35,931 nucleotides of DNA from Lysobacterales bacterium (lineage in GTDB: Bacteria; Pseudomonadota; Gammaproteobacteria; Xanthomonadales; SZUA-36), in NCBI GenBank assembly GCA_009692275.1, contig SHZL01000002.1, positions 1-35,931 on the forward strand. Direction: 5' to 3'. Made by a program: the position numbers and the translations under genes. The notes below the pieces were generated by a model. The model saw only the letters and a program-made list of their open reading frames with translations, was not told where the DNA came from and did not search any database. Positions 23,969-31,834 of this stretch are shown one piece after another. Position 1 is the first letter of the stretch. Each line of letters opens with the position of its first letter.

Positions 23969-25003
23969 GTGATCGATCTCACCTCGCCGGACTGGTTACT
24001 TGCGGGCTTCGACCAAGGGCGGGAACTGTTCCAGTTCGCCCGGGTTTCACGCCAGACCTACCGCGATTCATCCTTCCTGGATCATCGCATCAAACCGATG
24101 CCGGAACGCGTGACAACGGCCACCGGCAGTGAGGTCGATTTGACCCTCGGCAAACTGGCTGGCCGCCGGGCGGCCTATGTTTTTCACACGGCTTTTTGTG
24201 CTTCCACCCTGTTGGCTCTCTGCCTTGATCACCCGGGCCGGGCGCTGGTTTTGCGGGAACCCAAGGTACTTGCACGCCTTGGTGCGTTGCAACGGGACAC
24301 ACCCTCTGCTGGTTCAGTGCAGATGGGGCGACTGAAACAGCGTGTTTTCGGATTGCTGGACCGCAGCTACGAGGGGGAGGTCGTGGTCATCAAGCCGTCG
24401 AATTTCGCCAATTCGCTGGTGCAGGACGTGCTGGATGAAAGGTCCGGTGCTGGCGCGCAACACCAATGCCTTTTGCTAAGCAATGGTTTGCGCAACCTGA
24501 TCATTTCAATACTCAAGAATGAGCCCGAGGCGCGGGAACGAATGCCCGTGTTCCTGGAGGCCCTGCTCAGGGACAGCGATTACCTTGAGCGCGCCGGCCT
24601 GCCTCCATTGGAATCTCTGGACTTGCTGCAGCAAAGCACAGTGTTCTGGCACTGCCAGCGGCATTTCTTCCAATGCATCAAGAGTCCGTCCGGCAGCCGG
24701 CAAGTGCTGCCGGTAAGCATGGAGACATTTTTACTCCGGCCTTTAGACACGCTGCTTGCGATCAATGAGTTTCTGCAACTCGGTTTGAGCGAAGCGCTCT
24801 TGAATGAAGTTGTAGTACGGGGCGCATTCCGTCAGCACTCCAAGACCGGCGCGGGGTATGGCCCGGAGCAGCAACATTTGGAAGCGCAAGCCATTGCACA
24901 ACGGCATGATGCTGAAATTCGCCGCACCATGAAATGGGCCACACTTTTGTTGCGCGCCATGCCCGTTGAACCGTTTTCGGACGACGAAGAAGGATTCGCC
25001 TGA
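23969..25003 (+). CDS. Sulfotransferase-like P-loop protein of unknown function
   Basis: 344 residues. YVFHTAFCASTLLALCLD (residues 70-87) resembles the nucleotide-binding loop and following helix of sulfotransferase-like proteins, with C77-A-S-T in place of the usual SGTT. It is followed by ALVLREPKVLARL (92-104) and VVVIKPSNFANSL (138-150), which occupy the places of the next core strands. I know this pattern from uncharacterised proteins encoded near 2OG oxygenases, but no biochemical role. A substrate-binding or kinase-like role is as possible as sulfuryl transfer. The start is GTG 23969 with GGAG (23957-23960) eight bases upstream. It lies 50 bases after the small oxygenase gene on the same strand and converges on the TIGR02466-type oxygenase. 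Confidence 0.6.
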   Translation: MIDLTSPDWLLAGFDQGRELFQFARVSRQTYRDSSFLDHRIKPMPERVTTATGSEVDLTLGKLAGRRAAYVFHTAFCASTLLALCLDHPGRALVLREPKVLARLGALQRDTPSAGSVQMGRLKQRVFGLLDRSYEGEVVVIKPSNFANSLVQDVLDERSGAGAQHQCLLLSNGLRNLIISILKNEPEARERMPVFLEALLRDSDYLERAGLPPLESLDLLQQSTVFWHCQRHFFQCIKSPSGSRQVLPVSMETFLLRPLDTLLAINEFLQLGLSEALLNEVVVRGAFRQHSKTGAGYGPEQQHLEAQAIAQRHDAEIRRTMKWATLLLRAMPVEPFSDDEEGFA

Positions 25004-25022
25004 GCCTGTAAAAATTGCCCTT

Positions 25023-25721
25023 TCAGGGCTGGTCCTGCCATCTGAAACTGCAGTTCGCCGCCACGGTGATGCGCGCAGACGTGCCAAAATAGGGCGTCAC
25101 TTCATGTTGCACGAATGAAGGGAACACCAGCAGGTCGCCCGGCCTCATTTCGTAGTTTATGGAGCCAACATGGTGGGGTTTTTTCCAGTTCTCGTTCCCC
25201 GGATCACGGTACATGTTGGCATTGGTCCTGGGATCCTTGAAATTGAGCACTCCGCCTTTGGGCATAGCAGCGGCTTGCTCGCCGGGATCTACCATGTATA
25301 CCGCCGACCAGGAAGCATTGGGATGCGTATGGCTGGAAATGTACCCGCCAAAATGCGTGAGGTGATACCAGGCATCCGTTATGACCTTCAGTCGGTCGCA
25401 CTCCTCGATTGAGTACCCGTTGGTTGCAGTGACCGCATGCACGATGCCGTGCAGGAAAAACATCTTCAATTCCTGTATGGCCCGGTTCGGGTCTTTGAAC
25501 AAATCGAACGAGCTTTCGAATATCCGCACCTGGTTGCTGGGGATGTACTCCGGGTTGCGGTACTTCTCCCCTTCTGACTCCTGCGCAAGAATGAATTTTT
25601 TCAGCTCAGTGTTGAGCAGACCCGGCTGCGGATAACGCGACGAAAATACCGGTGTGGAAAAGTCTCCCCAACCAGTAATTTCGGGTTTTGCTGACGGGTT
25701 TGATGCTGGCGGGTTCGACAT
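25023..25721 (-). CDS. TIGR02466-type putative 2OG-Fe(II) oxygenase
   Basis: 232 residues. The central motif is DAWYHLTHFGGYISSHTHPN followed by ASWSAVYMV, and the C-terminal motif is GDLLVFPSFVQHEVTPYFG with SARITVAAN. This is the pattern of the TIGR02466 family, which is annotated as putative 2OG-Fe(II) oxygenases. Likely metal ligands are H131 and H133 (an HxH rather than HxD arrangement) and H206, with R217 for 2-oxoglutarate. Family members often occur near TonB-dependent receptors, halogenases and sulfotransferase-like genes; none has a firmly known reaction that I can cite. It is on the opposite strand to its neighbours and has a perfect TTGACA upstream (complement of 25773-25778) with a poor -10. 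Confidence 0.85.
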   Translation of the reverse strand: MSNPPASNPSAKPEITGWGDFSTPVFSSRYPQPGLLNTELKKFILAQESEGEKYRNPEYIPSNQVRIFESSFDLFKDPNRAIQELKMFFLHGIVHAVTATNGYSIEECDRLKVITDAWYHLTHFGGYISSHTHPNASWSAVYMVDPGEQAAAMPKGGVLNFKDPRTNANMYRDPGNENWKKPHHVGSINYEMRPGDLLVFPSFVQHEVTPYFGTSARITVAANCSFRWQDQP

Positions 25722-26031
25722 CCAGTCACATGCTCCTCTGCCTGGTCAAACTTTCAAGGCTATGCAGCCAACTGTCAAGCACTGATTGCGGCCATTCTTA
25801 ACTTCCCGGCCTGGAATGGAACCTGCAGTCGCGGTCGAAGCCGGCCGCAGGCGACCGGTCAGCGTTGCACAAACCGGACGAAGCTTGTACATTTGGACTG
25901 AGGCCGCCGCGCGCCTTTGCACCTGTAGTACACATGACAGGATTTATTAAATGCCAGTGCGGTGGCCAGCCTGACCGGGGCTTTGTAACAAAGTCTTATG
26001 CCGGTTGGCGCCTGCACAAGGGGGGACCCAA
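25722..26031. other. 310-base divergent intergenic region
   Basis: No convincing gene. It holds the upstream DNA of the TIGR02466-type oxygenase (minus) and of the histidine kinase (plus). On the minus strand TTGACA (25778-25773) is a perfect -35, but GAAAGT at 17 bases is a poor -10. On the plus strand TTGCAC at 25864-25869 and TACATT 17 bases later are a weak pair. I see no repeat or terminator. Confidence 0.5.
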
Positions 26032-27285
26032 ATGCAGGGCAGGTCTTTTCAATCGTTCAGCCCCGGATCACTTTCCCGCTTTTTGGCCCGGGCTCTGTTT
26101 TTCTGCCGTACCCATATTTTTTCTGCTACGCCAGCTCCAGAAAGTACATCGGCCCTTGGCCTGGACTTGCTCAGGCATGAACTGCGCACACCGGTTACCG
26201 GGATACTGGGCATGTGCGAACTTCTGCAAAAATCGGAGCTGACGGGCGAACAGTTCCAACTGGCCAGCGCGGTGCAAGAGTCTGGTGAACAACTACTCAG
26301 GCTAATTTCCGGGATGGGCTCGGGGTTTGGCTCCCGGTTTGGCTCGGGGTATGACATCGGCAGTCCTGCAACGGTGGAGGGTAGCCAGGCCGGGAAGCAA
26401 GTCTTGAATGGCGGTATCCTGATGGAGCAAGTCATCCGCGCACATTGGCCCGCTGCTCACAGGAAGGGTATCGGCCTTTTTCTGCACTATGATCATCGTT
26501 TGTCCGCGTGCTGGCATGCGGACATTGTTTGCCTGCGACAGTTGCTGGATAACCTCTTGGCCAATGCCATCAAGTTTACCCACCAGGGATACGTGCTTGT
26601 GGAAGTTTTGCAATCGCGGCTCAATTCCTCGGGGCGTGCGGATGTGGAACTGAAAATAAGTGACACCGGCATTGGCATTGCGCAGCGGGATGCCCGCCGG
26701 ATTTATTCCGTTCGCGAGCAGGGCAGTGGGGACATTGCTGACCGTTTTGGTGGTTCCGGCCTGGGTTTGTATGTCTCCAGTCGTATGGCTGCCGTGCTGG
26801 GGGGGTGCATTACGCATGAATCACCGGGATATGGCAGAACCTGCTTCCGCGTAGCTCTCCCGGACCTTGCCGACCCGGGAACTGAGGATTTCGGTCGCCT
26901 GCAGCCCGGCTTGCTGAAGGATATGAAATGCCTGCTGGCAATGAGGCCGCCGCAGGCTGCGGTAGTAGAGCAGCTGTTGCTGCGCATTGGAGTGCAGGTA
27001 ACCTTAAATGCTGAGCCGCGGGACGCCAGGATTCCGGCCGGAGCAGACGTCGTTATTTGTGACCAGGTGTTATTGCATGAAGCCAACGACTGCGCCGAAG
27101 GCGCCTCAGGCCAAAGCACCCTCCTGTTGCTTTCTCCTCTGTATGCGCCCAATGCGGCCACTTTCGACGCCACGCAGGGGGGGGCTGCTGCTACAGAGCT
27201 GCCTCAACCCGTCCTGCGTTCAAACCTGGAGCCCTTGTTGCTGCGCGTGGCCTTACAGCGCAAGCTGCAAAGCGGGGCCCTTTGA
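26032..27285 (+). CDS. Soluble sensor histidine kinase with degenerate receiver-like C-terminus
   Basis: 417 residues. The dimerisation/phosphoacceptor helix has H49 in LLRHELRTPVTGILG. The ATP-binding domain has the N-box LLDNLLANAIKFTHQG (171-186), G1 DTGIGIA (211-217) and G2 GGSGLGLYVSS (240-250). Between the two lies a short low-complexity linker GSGFGSRFGSGY (96-107) encoded by three 12-bp repeats. The last about 120 residues begin MKCLLAMRPPQAAVVEQLLLRIG, like a receiver domain, but lack the acidic pocket and phospho-Asp, so this is probably a pseudo-receiver. No clear membrane helix or sensor domain is visible N-terminally. I chose ATG 26032 because of AAGGGGGG just upstream. No response regulator is adjacent, so its partner is elsewhere or it controls the oxygenase cluster through an unlinked regulator. 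Confidence 0.88.
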   Translation: MQGRSFQSFSPGSLSRFLARALFFCRTHIFSATPAPESTSALGLDLLRHELRTPVTGILGMCELLQKSELTGEQFQLASAVQESGEQLLRLISGMGSGFGSRFGSGYDIGSPATVEGSQAGKQVLNGGILMEQVIRAHWPAAHRKGIGLFLHYDHRLSACWHADIVCLRQLLDNLLANAIKFTHQGYVLVEVLQSRLNSSGRADVELKISDTGIGIAQRDARRIYSVREQGSGDIADRFGGSGLGLYVSSRMAAVLGGCITHESPGYGRTCFRVALPDLADPGTEDFGRLQPGLLKDMKCLLAMRPPQAAVVEQLLLRIGVQVTLNAEPRDARIPAGADVVICDQVLLHEANDCAEGASGQSTLLLLSPLYAPNAATFDATQGGAAATELPQPVLRSNLEPLLLRVALQRKLQSGAL

Positions 27286-27286
27286 A

Positions 27287-27316
27287 TGAGACCCTGAGAA
27301 TTGAGACCCTGGGAAG
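27287..27316 (+). repeat. Short 15-bp tandem duplication after the kinase gene
   Basis: TGAGACCCTGAGAAT is followed directly by TGAGACCCTGGGAAG, 13 of 15 bases identical. It lies just after the kinase stop codon in the convergent gap before hemE. Confidence 0.6.
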
Positions 27317-27319
27317 GGG

Positions 27320-28378
27320 TTAGTGAAAGGACGGGCTAAGCTCCCAGACGGTATTGACCAGGGCTTGCAGGTGGTCCGGGTCTACATCGGGGGTAATACC
27401 GTGGCCCAGGTTGAACACGTGCCCGGAACCGTGGCCATAGCTGCTCAGTACCTGGCTGGCCTCGTGCCGAATCACTGCGGGGGCCGCCAGCAGCACCGCA
27501 GGGTCCATGTTGCCTTGCAAAGCAACTCTCTGCCCGACCCGGGAGCGAGCTTCAGCCAGTGACATGGTCCAGTCAAGGCCCAGGGCATCACAGCCCGTGC
27601 CTGCCTGGGCTTCCAGGTGCGCATTGCATCCTTTGCAAAACAGTATTACCGGCACGCGCCTGCCTTCATGTTCCCGCTTCAGCCCAGCGACAATCCGCCC
27701 CAGGTAGCGCACGGAAAACTCCTTGAATGCATCGGCCGACAGCACTCCGCCCCAGGTGTCGAAAATCTGTACCACCTGGGCGCCGCTTTCGATCTGCGCA
27801 TTCAGGTAGTCAGTTACCGTGTCAGCGAGCTTTTCAAGCAGCAGGTGCGCCAGCGCAGGCTGGTCGTAAATCAGTTTCTTGATCTTGCCGAAAGACTTGC
27901 TCGGTCCCCCCTCGACCATGTAGGTCGCCAGGGTCCAGGGACTCCCGCTGAAACCGATCAATGGAACCCGGCCGGCCAGTTCATGCCGCACCAGCCTGAT
28001 TGCGTCCATGACATAGGCAAGTGATTCATGGACGTCCGGTCGCGGAAGATTGCGAATGTCTGACCCGGTTTGCAGGGGTTTCCTGAACTTTGGACCCTCG
28101 CCCTCGGTGAAATAAAGACCAAGGCCCATGACGTCAGGGATGGTGAGGATGTCAGAGAAGATAATGGCTGCGTCCAGGTTAAACCGGCGCAGCGGTTGCA
28201 GGGTGACTTCGCATGCCAGTTCCGGGGTTTGGCACAGTTGCAGGAAGCTACCGGCCTGGGCCCTGGTCCTGAGGTATTCCGGCAGGTAACGCCCGGCCTG
28301 GCGCATCACCCACAGTGGCGTCCGATCCACCTGCTCCCGGAGCAGGGCCTTGATGATCAGGTCATTGGTAAGTTCCAT
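27320..28378 (-). CDS. hemE: Uroporphyrinogen decarboxylase
   Basis: HemE removes four carboxyl groups from uroporphyrinogen III to give coproporphyrinogen III in haem synthesis; it is a cytosolic, cofactor-free enzyme. The 352-residue protein has the signature PLWVMRQAGRYLPEY near residue 25, with the Arg residues that bind substrate carboxylates. AIIFSDILTIPDVMG carries the catalytic Asp (about residue 77). Also present are GFSGSPWTLATYMVEGG, VQIFDTWGGVLS and the C-terminal FNLGHGITPDV. Length is normal. It lies 21 bases after aroB on the same strand, completing an aroK-aroB-hemE unit. Confidence 0.97.
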   Translation of the reverse strand: MELTNDLIIKALLREQVDRTPLWVMRQAGRYLPEYLRTRAQAGSFLQLCQTPELACEVTLQPLRRFNLDAAIIFSDILTIPDVMGLGLYFTEGEGPKFRKPLQTGSDIRNLPRPDVHESLAYVMDAIRLVRHELAGRVPLIGFSGSPWTLATYMVEGGPSKSFGKIKKLIYDQPALAHLLLEKLADTVTDYLNAQIESGAQVVQIFDTWGGVLSADAFKEFSVRYLGRIVAGLKREHEGRRVPVILFCKGCNAHLEAQAGTGCDALGLDWTMSLAEARSRVGQRVALQGNMDPAVLLAAPAVIRHEASQVLSSYGHGSGHVFNLGHGITPDVDPDHLQALVNTVWELSPSFH

Positions 28379-28399
28379 CGTTTTGGTCCTTGGTTGGGA

Positions 28400-29515
28400 T
28401 CAGGCGCGCGGGCGAAGCGGGCGGCACAGTTCAATTGCGGCCGCCATTTCTTCATGGGTTGACTCGGCATCAACCAGCGCTTTTCCGGTCCTTTCCAGCA
28501 AGATGAGCCTGGGGCCGCTAGCCACTGCTTTTTTGTCCAGTTCAAGTGCTGCTATCATCGCTGCGCCGCTCACCGACTCCGGCAATTCAACCGGGAGGTC
28601 AAAATCCTGCAATAGCTTGCCGATTCGATGCGCGACGCCGGTGGGACATAATCCGCGTAATTCACTCAGGCGGGTGGCGATGGTCATGCCAATCGCCACC
28701 GCCTCTCCGTGGAGAAACTGGCGATAGCCCGTTAATGTCTCGAGCGCATGGCCAAAACTGTGGCCGAAATTGAGAATGGCCCTGATCCCCGCTTCTTTTT
28801 CATCCGCGGAAACGATTTGGGCCTTGTTTTCCACGGAACGACGAATGAAATACTGCAAGACAGCGGCTTCACGAGTTTTGATGGCCTCCTTATTGCTTTC
28901 CAACCAACCAAACAGGGCGGGATCCATGATGGCCCCGTACTTCACGACTTCAGCCATGCCGGCATTGAATTCGCGATCCGGCAGGGTGTCCAGCGTGGCC
29001 GTGTCAATGACGACCGCGTCCGGTTGATGAAAAGCGCCAATCAGGTTCTTGCCAGCCGGGTGGTTAATTCCCGTTTTGCCGCCGATGGAGGCGTCAACTT
29101 GCGCCAACAAGGTGGTGGGTACCTGCACAAAATGAATCCCCCGCATGTAACTGGCTGCGGCAAACCCCGTGATGTCGCCAACCACCCCGCCACCGAGCGC
29201 TATGGCGGTTGTGTCGCGGCGCGCATGCATCGCCACCAGGCAATCGATGATTCCGGACCAGGTTTCCCGGGTCTTGTGGTGCTCGCCATCCGCAATGATG
29301 TGCACGGAGACGTCCCGCCCGTGCAAGGCTGCTTGCAGCTGGTGGACATACAAGGGAGCAACAACTTCGTTGCTCACGATCAGCGTTTTCCCGCGGCCAA
29401 GGTGGCGCCTCCACACCTCGGGATCAGAAATAATTTTGTGCCCAAGGTAGACCGGGTAGCTGCTCCCGGCAGGTTTAACCCGGATGGTTTGCATGTCAGG
29501 CTGGATGACTTTCAT
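28400..29515 (-). CDS. aroB: 3-dehydroquinate synthase
   Basis: AroB cyclises DAHP to 3-dehydroquinate, step two of the shikimate pathway, using NAD+ and a divalent metal. Motifs are IIADGEHHKT, the NAD-binding GGGVVGDITGFAAASYMRG, VPTTLLAQVDASIGGKTGIN, and the metal-binding NFGHSFGHALE with an earlier Glu and a later HGEAVAIGM. Length is 371 residues. The ATG at 29515 overlaps the aroK stop as ATGA; an internal Met at residue 8 (MQTIRVKP) is where many relatives begin. The coupling supports the longer start. The aroK-aroB order is the usual one; the gene next downstream is hemE rather than a SPOR-domain damX. Confidence 0.97.
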   Translation of the reverse strand: MKVIQPDMQTIRVKPAGSSYPVYLGHKIISDPEVWRRHLGRGKTLIVSNEVVAPLYVHQLQAALHGRDVSVHIIADGEHHKTRETWSGIIDCLVAMHARRDTTAIALGGGVVGDITGFAAASYMRGIHFVQVPTTLLAQVDASIGGKTGINHPAGKNLIGAFHQPDAVVIDTATLDTLPDREFNAGMAEVVKYGAIMDPALFGWLESNKEAIKTREAAVLQYFIRRSVENKAQIVSADEKEAGIRAILNFGHSFGHALETLTGYRQFLHGEAVAIGMTIATRLSELRGLCPTGVAHRIGKLLQDFDLPVELPESVSGAAMIAALELDKKAVASGPRLILLERTGKALVDAESTHEEMAAAIELCRPLRPRA

Positions 29516-30045
29516 ACATGGCCCATGTGTTGGCAGATCAATTCGTTAATCTGGGTTATGGTGCTGTCAATGTTGCGATTCTTCACGGGAAATACGAGGT
29601 CCGCCACGGATTCGTACAAGGGATTCCTGATTTCCGCCATTTCACTGAGTGTGCGTTCTTTGTTCATGTCCTGTAGCAAGGGCCTTGACCGGTCCCTGCG
29701 CAGTCTCTCCATTTGTTGCCTGACGGTGATGCGCAGATAAACCACGACGCCGCTGTTCTTCAAGAGCTCACGGTTGGTTGCGCTTAAAACAGCACCGCCG
29801 CCGGTGGCGACCAATACACCTTCCCGTGCGCACAGTTCTTCCAGCATACGGGTTTCCCGCGTGCGGAAGCCAACTTCTCCTTCAATTTCGAAGATCAGGT
29901 TGATTTTGGCGCCGCAGCGGGCTTCGATTTCCTGGTCGCAATCATGAAACTCCAGGTCCAGTTTACGCGCCAGGCGGCTCCCGATGGTCGTCTTCCCGGA
30001 ACCCATGGGGCCCACCAGGTATATGTTTTTCTTGCCCGGAGTCAT
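29512..30045 (-). CDS. aroK: Shikimate kinase I
   Basis: AroK phosphorylates shikimate at O3 with ATP. The 177-residue protein has Walker A GPMGSGKTTIG (12-22) and the shikimate-binding DCDQEIEARCG with the following IFEIEGEVGFRTRE. It also has the ATGGGAVLS loop and a lid region RDRSRPLLQ. This is the AroK form. Its stop overlaps the aroB start, so the two are translated together. In many gammaproteobacteria aroK follows pilQ; here the gene upstream is a divergent exosortase. Confidence 0.97.
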   Translation of the reverse strand: MTPGKKNIYLVGPMGSGKTTIGSRLARKLDLEFHDCDQEIEARCGAKINLIFEIEGEVGFRTRETRMLEELCAREGVLVATGGGAVLSATNRELLKNSGVVVYLRITVRQQMERLRRDRSRPLLQDMNKERTLSEMAEIRNPLYESVADLVFPVKNRNIDSTITQINELICQHMGHV

Positions 30046-30130
30046 CGTCGCGGACTAGACCAGGCGTGCATGCGGTGTGAACATTGGGTACCATGGCGGA
30101 ACCTTTTTGACTCCTGTGTCTCCATTCCTG

Positions 30131-30652
30131 ATGATTCGATTTTTCATATTGTTCACCGTTTTGCTTGTTGGCCTGTTCACGCTGGAGATTCTACAGCCGG
30201 CGGAAAAGCACGTCATCCTGCCATTTACTTCATTTGTTGCCGATGTCAGTGTTTGGCTCATCCAGTTTTTTGATGATGGCGTGGTGGCCAAGGCAAATGT
30301 CATCAAAGACTCTGTTAGTGGTTTTGGCGTCCGGATTGAGCGTGGGTGTAATGGCGTGGAAGCCATGATCATCCTGTTTGCGGCCATTTTTGCTTTTCCG
30401 GCGCCCATGAAGAACAAGTTGATGGGGTTTGTCGTAGGGTTCTTCGCAATCCAGATCCTGAATCTGCTTCGAATAGTCAGCCTGTTTTACCTGGGACAGT
30501 GGAACCAGGTGGCATTTGAATGGTTCCACCTTTACCTCTGGCAGGCTTTGATCATCATGGACGCGTTGGTAGTGTGGCTGATTTGGCTACGCACCTTGCC
30601 CCAGGCGAAGTTGCGGCGCGAACGAGAGGCTGCGACCCAAAAGGACGCCTGA
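30131..30652 (+). CDS. xrtH: Exosortase H (archaeosortase/exosortase family)
   Basis: A polytopic membrane transpeptidase-like protein. The exosortase triad is visible: C73 in ERGCNGVEAMIIL, R114 in NLLRIVSLFYLG and H133 in WFHLYLWQALI. The short length (173 residues from ATG 30131), about five hydrophobic segments and the context of these motifs fit exosortase H, the type paired with IPTLxxWG-CTERM proteins. Such enzymes cut C-terminal sorting signals and probably attach the protein to surface material. The frame is open further upstream (GTG at 30077 or 30116); I prefer the ATG that begins the first membrane helix, although no strong ribosome site precedes it. I found no IPTL-CTERM substrate in the window. 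pdxH follows after 18 bases on the same strand. Confidence 0.85.
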   Translation: MIRFFILFTVLLVGLFTLEILQPAEKHVILPFTSFVADVSVWLIQFFDDGVVAKANVIKDSVSGFGVRIERGCNGVEAMIILFAAIFAFPAPMKNKLMGFVVGFFAIQILNLLRIVSLFYLGQWNQVAFEWFHLYLWQALIIMDALVVWLIWLRTLPQAKLRREREAATQKDA

Positions 30653-30670
30653 CGTGCGGAGAATTCCCCG

Positions 30671-31288
30671 ATGAAGAGTAAGGCTGTGGAATCAGCCGAT
30701 ATCCTGCCTTTGTCGCAGGAAATTATTGACCGATTCAACCACGCAATGCATGCGGCCCGCGCAGTCGGCGAGCCTGAGCCCACTGCCATGGTACTGGCGA
30801 CGAGTGACGGGGAAGGGTTAGTCACCACGCGGACGGTCTTGCTCAAAGCCCTGGACCCGGACGGGTTTGTGTTTTTTACCAATACCACCAGCCGAAAAGG
30901 CCAACAACTGCAGGTCTGTCCCAGGGGGGCGGCGACTTTTCTGTGGAAAACCATCGAGAACCAGGTGCAACTGGAAGGCCCGGTTAGCCGGGTCAGTGAC
31001 GCGGAAGCGGATGCGTACTTCTCCACCCGTGACCGCGGTAGCCAGATCGGTGCGTGGGCGTCCCTGCAGTCCCAGAAGCTCGACAGCCGGGAAACGCTGG
31101 AGTGCAGGGCCGTGGAGTTCGAACACAAATTCGAGGGTAGGGAAGTATTACGTCCGGCGCACTGGTCAGGATTTCGTCTGCAGCCGGAAAGCGTGGAATT
31201 CTGGCAAGGCCGGAAGTTTCGCCTGCATGACCGATTGAAATACAGCCAGGCGAACGGTCAATGGGTGACGCAACTCCTTTATCCCTGA
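30671..31288 (+). CDS. pdxH: Pyridoxamine/pyridoxine 5'-phosphate oxidase
   Basis: PdxH makes pyridoxal 5'-phosphate from pyridoxine or pyridoxamine phosphate with FMN and O2. The 205-residue sequence shows EPTAMVLATSDGEGLVTTRTVLLKALD, the FMN-binding FFTNTTSRKGQQL, the VQLEGPVSRVSDAEADAYF region with RDRGSQIGAWAS after it, and the C-terminal WSGFRLQPESVEFWQG plus RLHDRLKY. These are normal for the family; the very end (WVTQLLYP) resembles the usual RLxP tail. A ribosome site (GGAG at about 30658-30661) precedes the ATG. It lies near yggS, another PLP-related gene. It converges on the DUF4426 gene with an 11-base gap. Confidence 0.96.
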   Translation: MKSKAVESADILPLSQEIIDRFNHAMHAARAVGEPEPTAMVLATSDGEGLVTTRTVLLKALDPDGFVFFTNTTSRKGQQLQVCPRGAATFLWKTIENQVQLEGPVSRVSDAEADAYFSTRDRGSQIGAWASLQSQKLDSRETLECRAVEFEHKFEGREVLRPAHWSGFRLQPESVEFWQGRKFRLHDRLKYSQANGQWVTQLLYP

Positions 31289-31299
31289 AGCGCTCTGTT

Positions 31300-31746
31300 C
31301 TAGTCGGTATAGAACTGCTGGCGAAAGCTCAATTCAAATGGCTTGGGTTCACCCTCAACCTGGACGCTTACAGTGAAATTGTACGTTTCCATGTTGGCAA
31401 TCGGTAATTCGCCAATATAATAAACCGCGCCTTCCCCTTCCTCGATTGCCCGCATTTCAACCGTGCGGCGCTGACCCGTCAGGTTAATGGAGTTTGTCGT
31501 TACGGTCGCATGCACCGGGGTGCCATATTCGCTGGTGCTCTTGTCCAATACCGTAATGTTTATCACCGCCCGGCTGGAAGAGCGTTTTATTCCGTATCCC
31601 TGTGCTACTTGCGCCGGGAGCAAATTGGCATTGATGGCGTTGTAGTGAATTGCGTACTTCCCGAATGTTTCTGATTGTTGGGCAAAGCAGGTATTGAATT
31701 GGAGCAGCAGGCTGCTGAAGAGCAGGAGTGAAAGCAGACGATGCAT
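31300..31746 (-). CDS. DUF4426 domain-containing secreted protein
   Basis: 148 residues with an N-terminal signal peptide (hydrophobic residues 4-20, cut near CFA/QQS). The mature part is mostly beta-strand and contains GKYAIHYNAINANLLPAQVAQGYGIKRS (bases about 31580-31665), typical of DUF4426. In Pseudomonas-like genomes this gene sits in the pilT-yggS-proC-yggT-metX-metW-DUF4426 order, so its position here after yggT is the conserved one. metX and metW, which should lie between, are missing. Function is unknown. The ATG at 31746 follows GGGAGA by six bases. Confidence 0.85.
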   Translation of the reverse strand: MHRLLSLLLFSSLLLQFNTCFAQQSETFGKYAIHYNAINANLLPAQVAQGYGIKRSSSRAVINITVLDKSTSEYGTPVHATVTTNSINLTGQRRTVEMRAIEEGEGAVYYIGELPIANMETYNFTVSVQVEGEPKPFELSFRQQFYTD

Positions 31747-31821
31747 GTGATTTCTCCCGGGTCAATGGTGCAAACAGCAGAAGAAGCGACCGCAAGGGCG
31801 ATGACATTGCCACGAAGGTTA

Positions 31822-31834
31822 AACCGGTCCGGTT
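31822..31834. other. Perfect short palindrome at the yggT 3' end
   Basis: AACCGG-T-CCGGTT overlaps the stop codon at the end of the shifted yggT frame. It could form a six-pair hairpin in the mRNA; no T-run follows, so a terminator role is weak. Confidence 0.4.
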
